Positions 63,329 through 64,000 of a stretch of 64,000 nucleotides of DNA are shown here, piece by piece. A model generated the notes under the pieces. That model was not told where the DNA came from. It did no database searches and was given only the letters and a program-made list of their open reading frames with translations. The position numbers were made by a program, and so were the translations under genes. Origin of the DNA: an uncultured Bacteroidales bacterium (GTDB lineage: Bacteria; Bacteroidota; Bacteroidia; Bacteroidales; P3); contig ONEY01000002.1 of the NCBI GenBank assembly GCA_900316965.1, positions 103,468 through 167,467 on the forward strand, in the 5' to 3' direction. Within the stretch, counting starts at the first letter, position 1; each line of letters begins with the position of its first letter.

Positions 63329-63436
63329 CATAAACAATGGATTAGGGAGATGTTTGAATTAAATAATCATAAATAATCTAAGTCATAAAAAATCTCCATT
63401 ATGACCAGATTATTTCACCGCCGAAATCGTATAGTC

Positions 63437-64000
63437 TTATTTAACGATTACCCCCTTGATAGTATCAACGATATACTTCACGTCATCATCTGTCACATAC
63501 GGACCGGCAGGCAGGCACATACCGACTTTAAACAGTGCTTCGCTCACGCCGTTGACGTAAGCCGGGGCATTCTTGTAGCATGGCTGCTTGTGCATAGGTT
63601 TCCACAGCGGGCGAGCCTCAATCTGGGCCAGGTCCATGATGACACGCAAAGCCTCTACGTTAGCATTGGGCTCACAATCCGTGTGGGCACTCTCAGCAGC
63701 ATGGATAACACCAGCGGCTCCGCCCACAGCACCCGTCACGATGGTTTTGTAGGCGTTCTCCTGTCCCTTGATACGCACCTTGGGATCTATGGTCATAGTG
63801 CAGAGCCAGAAGTTTGAGTCGTAGCGGTTGTCGGGATTACCATGTACCTTTATGCCCGGCACATCCTTCAGCAGTTCCTCATACAGAGCCTGAACGTGTT
63901 TGTGGTGTGCGATATGGTCGTTAGCAACAGTCATCTGACCACGACCGATGCCGGCACAGATATTGCTCATGCGGTAGTTGAAGCCAATCTTCTCATGCTG
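63437..64000 (-). CDS. DegT/DnrJ/EryC1/StrS PLP aminotransferase, intact-end copy (5' partial)
   Basis: This is the C-terminal part of a second sugar aminotransferase gene; its start lies beyond base 64000, since the frame is open at the window end with QHEKIGFNYR. It shares the same segments as the left copy (NICAGIGRGQ, YDSNFWLCTMTIDP, GAVGGAAGVIHAAESAHT, GPYVTDDDV) with about 9 differences in 164 residues and many silent changes, so it is a diverged paralogue and not a fresh duplicate. It keeps the normal ending KYIVDTIKGVIVK that the left copy has lost. It ends 108 bases before a clear terminator. Confidence 0.88.
   Translation of the reverse strand, partial: QHEKIGFNYRMSNICAGIGRGQMTVANDHIAHHKHVQALYEELLKDVPGIKVHGNPDNRYDSNFWLCTMTIDPKVRIKGQENAYKTIVTGAVGGAAGVIHAAESAHTDCEPNANVEALRVIMDLAQIEARPLWKPMHKQPCYKNAPAYVNGVSEALFKVGMCLPAGPYVTDDDVKYIVDTIKGVIVK

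Larger units (their letters stand above)
62314..63436. other. 1.1-kb region of gene remnants upstream of the large operon
   Basis: It contains two wbuC pieces, an unidentified tail fragment, a strong promoter on the minus strand and, at its right end, the terminator of the second aminotransferase gene. No intact gene was seen. Confidence 0.7.

Noticed and set aside
49695..64000. Aminotransferase copies as direct repeats of an integrating element
   Set aside because: Differences in many silent positions are too great for a recent target duplication, and no integrase or att-like core was found.

Overview
The window comes from an anaerobic Bacteroidota (Bacteroidales-like) chromosome. The evidence is a complete type IX secretion (T9SS) core operon, two proteins ending in type A T9SS sorting domains, many genes preceded by the TAnnTTTG promoter element of this phylum, and an NADH-linked [FeFe] hydrogenase operon with rubredoxin and a thiol peroxidase nearby. 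No rRNA, tRNA, CRISPR array, integrase or transposase was found. I do not name a genus.

0-12.9 kb: the C-terminal part of a large T9SS substrate, tilS, a T9SS plug-like protein (DUF5103), an outer-membrane barrel, a DUF5686 outer-membrane protein, a GH29 fucosidase-type lipoprotein, bcp, a DPP3-like zinc peptidase and a small rubredoxin gene. 13-20.5 kb: a dihydrouridine synthase, a CDF metal transporter, a DNA alkyl-transferase, an AgcS symporter, a beta-propeller protein, a rhodanese lipoprotein and an alpha/beta-hydrolase lipoprotein.

20.7-32 kb is a hydrogen-metabolism region. A four-gene operon encodes HndB-like ferredoxin, HydB, HydA and HydC. About 4 kb away is a second cluster made of a DRTGG protein, an RsbW/RsbT-type ATPase and a hydrogenase-like Fe-S protein that has lost the proton-transfer cysteine, so it looks like a sensor. 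MarC, a LiaF-like membrane protein, an SF1 helicase and a small barrel lie between them. Every spacer inside the hydrogenase operon carries a related inverted repeat.

32.4-49.2 kb: an LD-carboxypeptidase, a deacetylase-like protein, a KdsC-type phosphatase, RlpA, then porP-gldK-gldL-gldM-gldN and a second gldN behind a terminator-like hairpin. On the other strand follow miaB, a PASTA protein, a T9SS substrate and rluD.

49.2-64 kb is an accessory region. Two diverged DegT/DnrJ aminotransferase genes bracket it, and the left one is truncated at its C-terminus. Between them lie a SatD-DUF3307 pair, gene remnants (an AAA_14-type ATPase, two wbuC pieces and unidentified tails) and two very large genes with coupled TGATG start/stop. 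The first, at 58.9-62.3 kb, encodes a protein of 1140 residues with a C-terminal PD-(D/E)xK nuclease-like domain. The second, at 53.0-58.9 kb, encodes a 1949-residue STAND-type NTPase with a Cap4/DUF4297-like N-terminus and a long helical C-terminus, the layout of Avs anti-phage sensors. A G10 tract just downstream holds a small Cys-rich reading frame one base out of frame. This pair is the best candidate for an undescribed defence system here.
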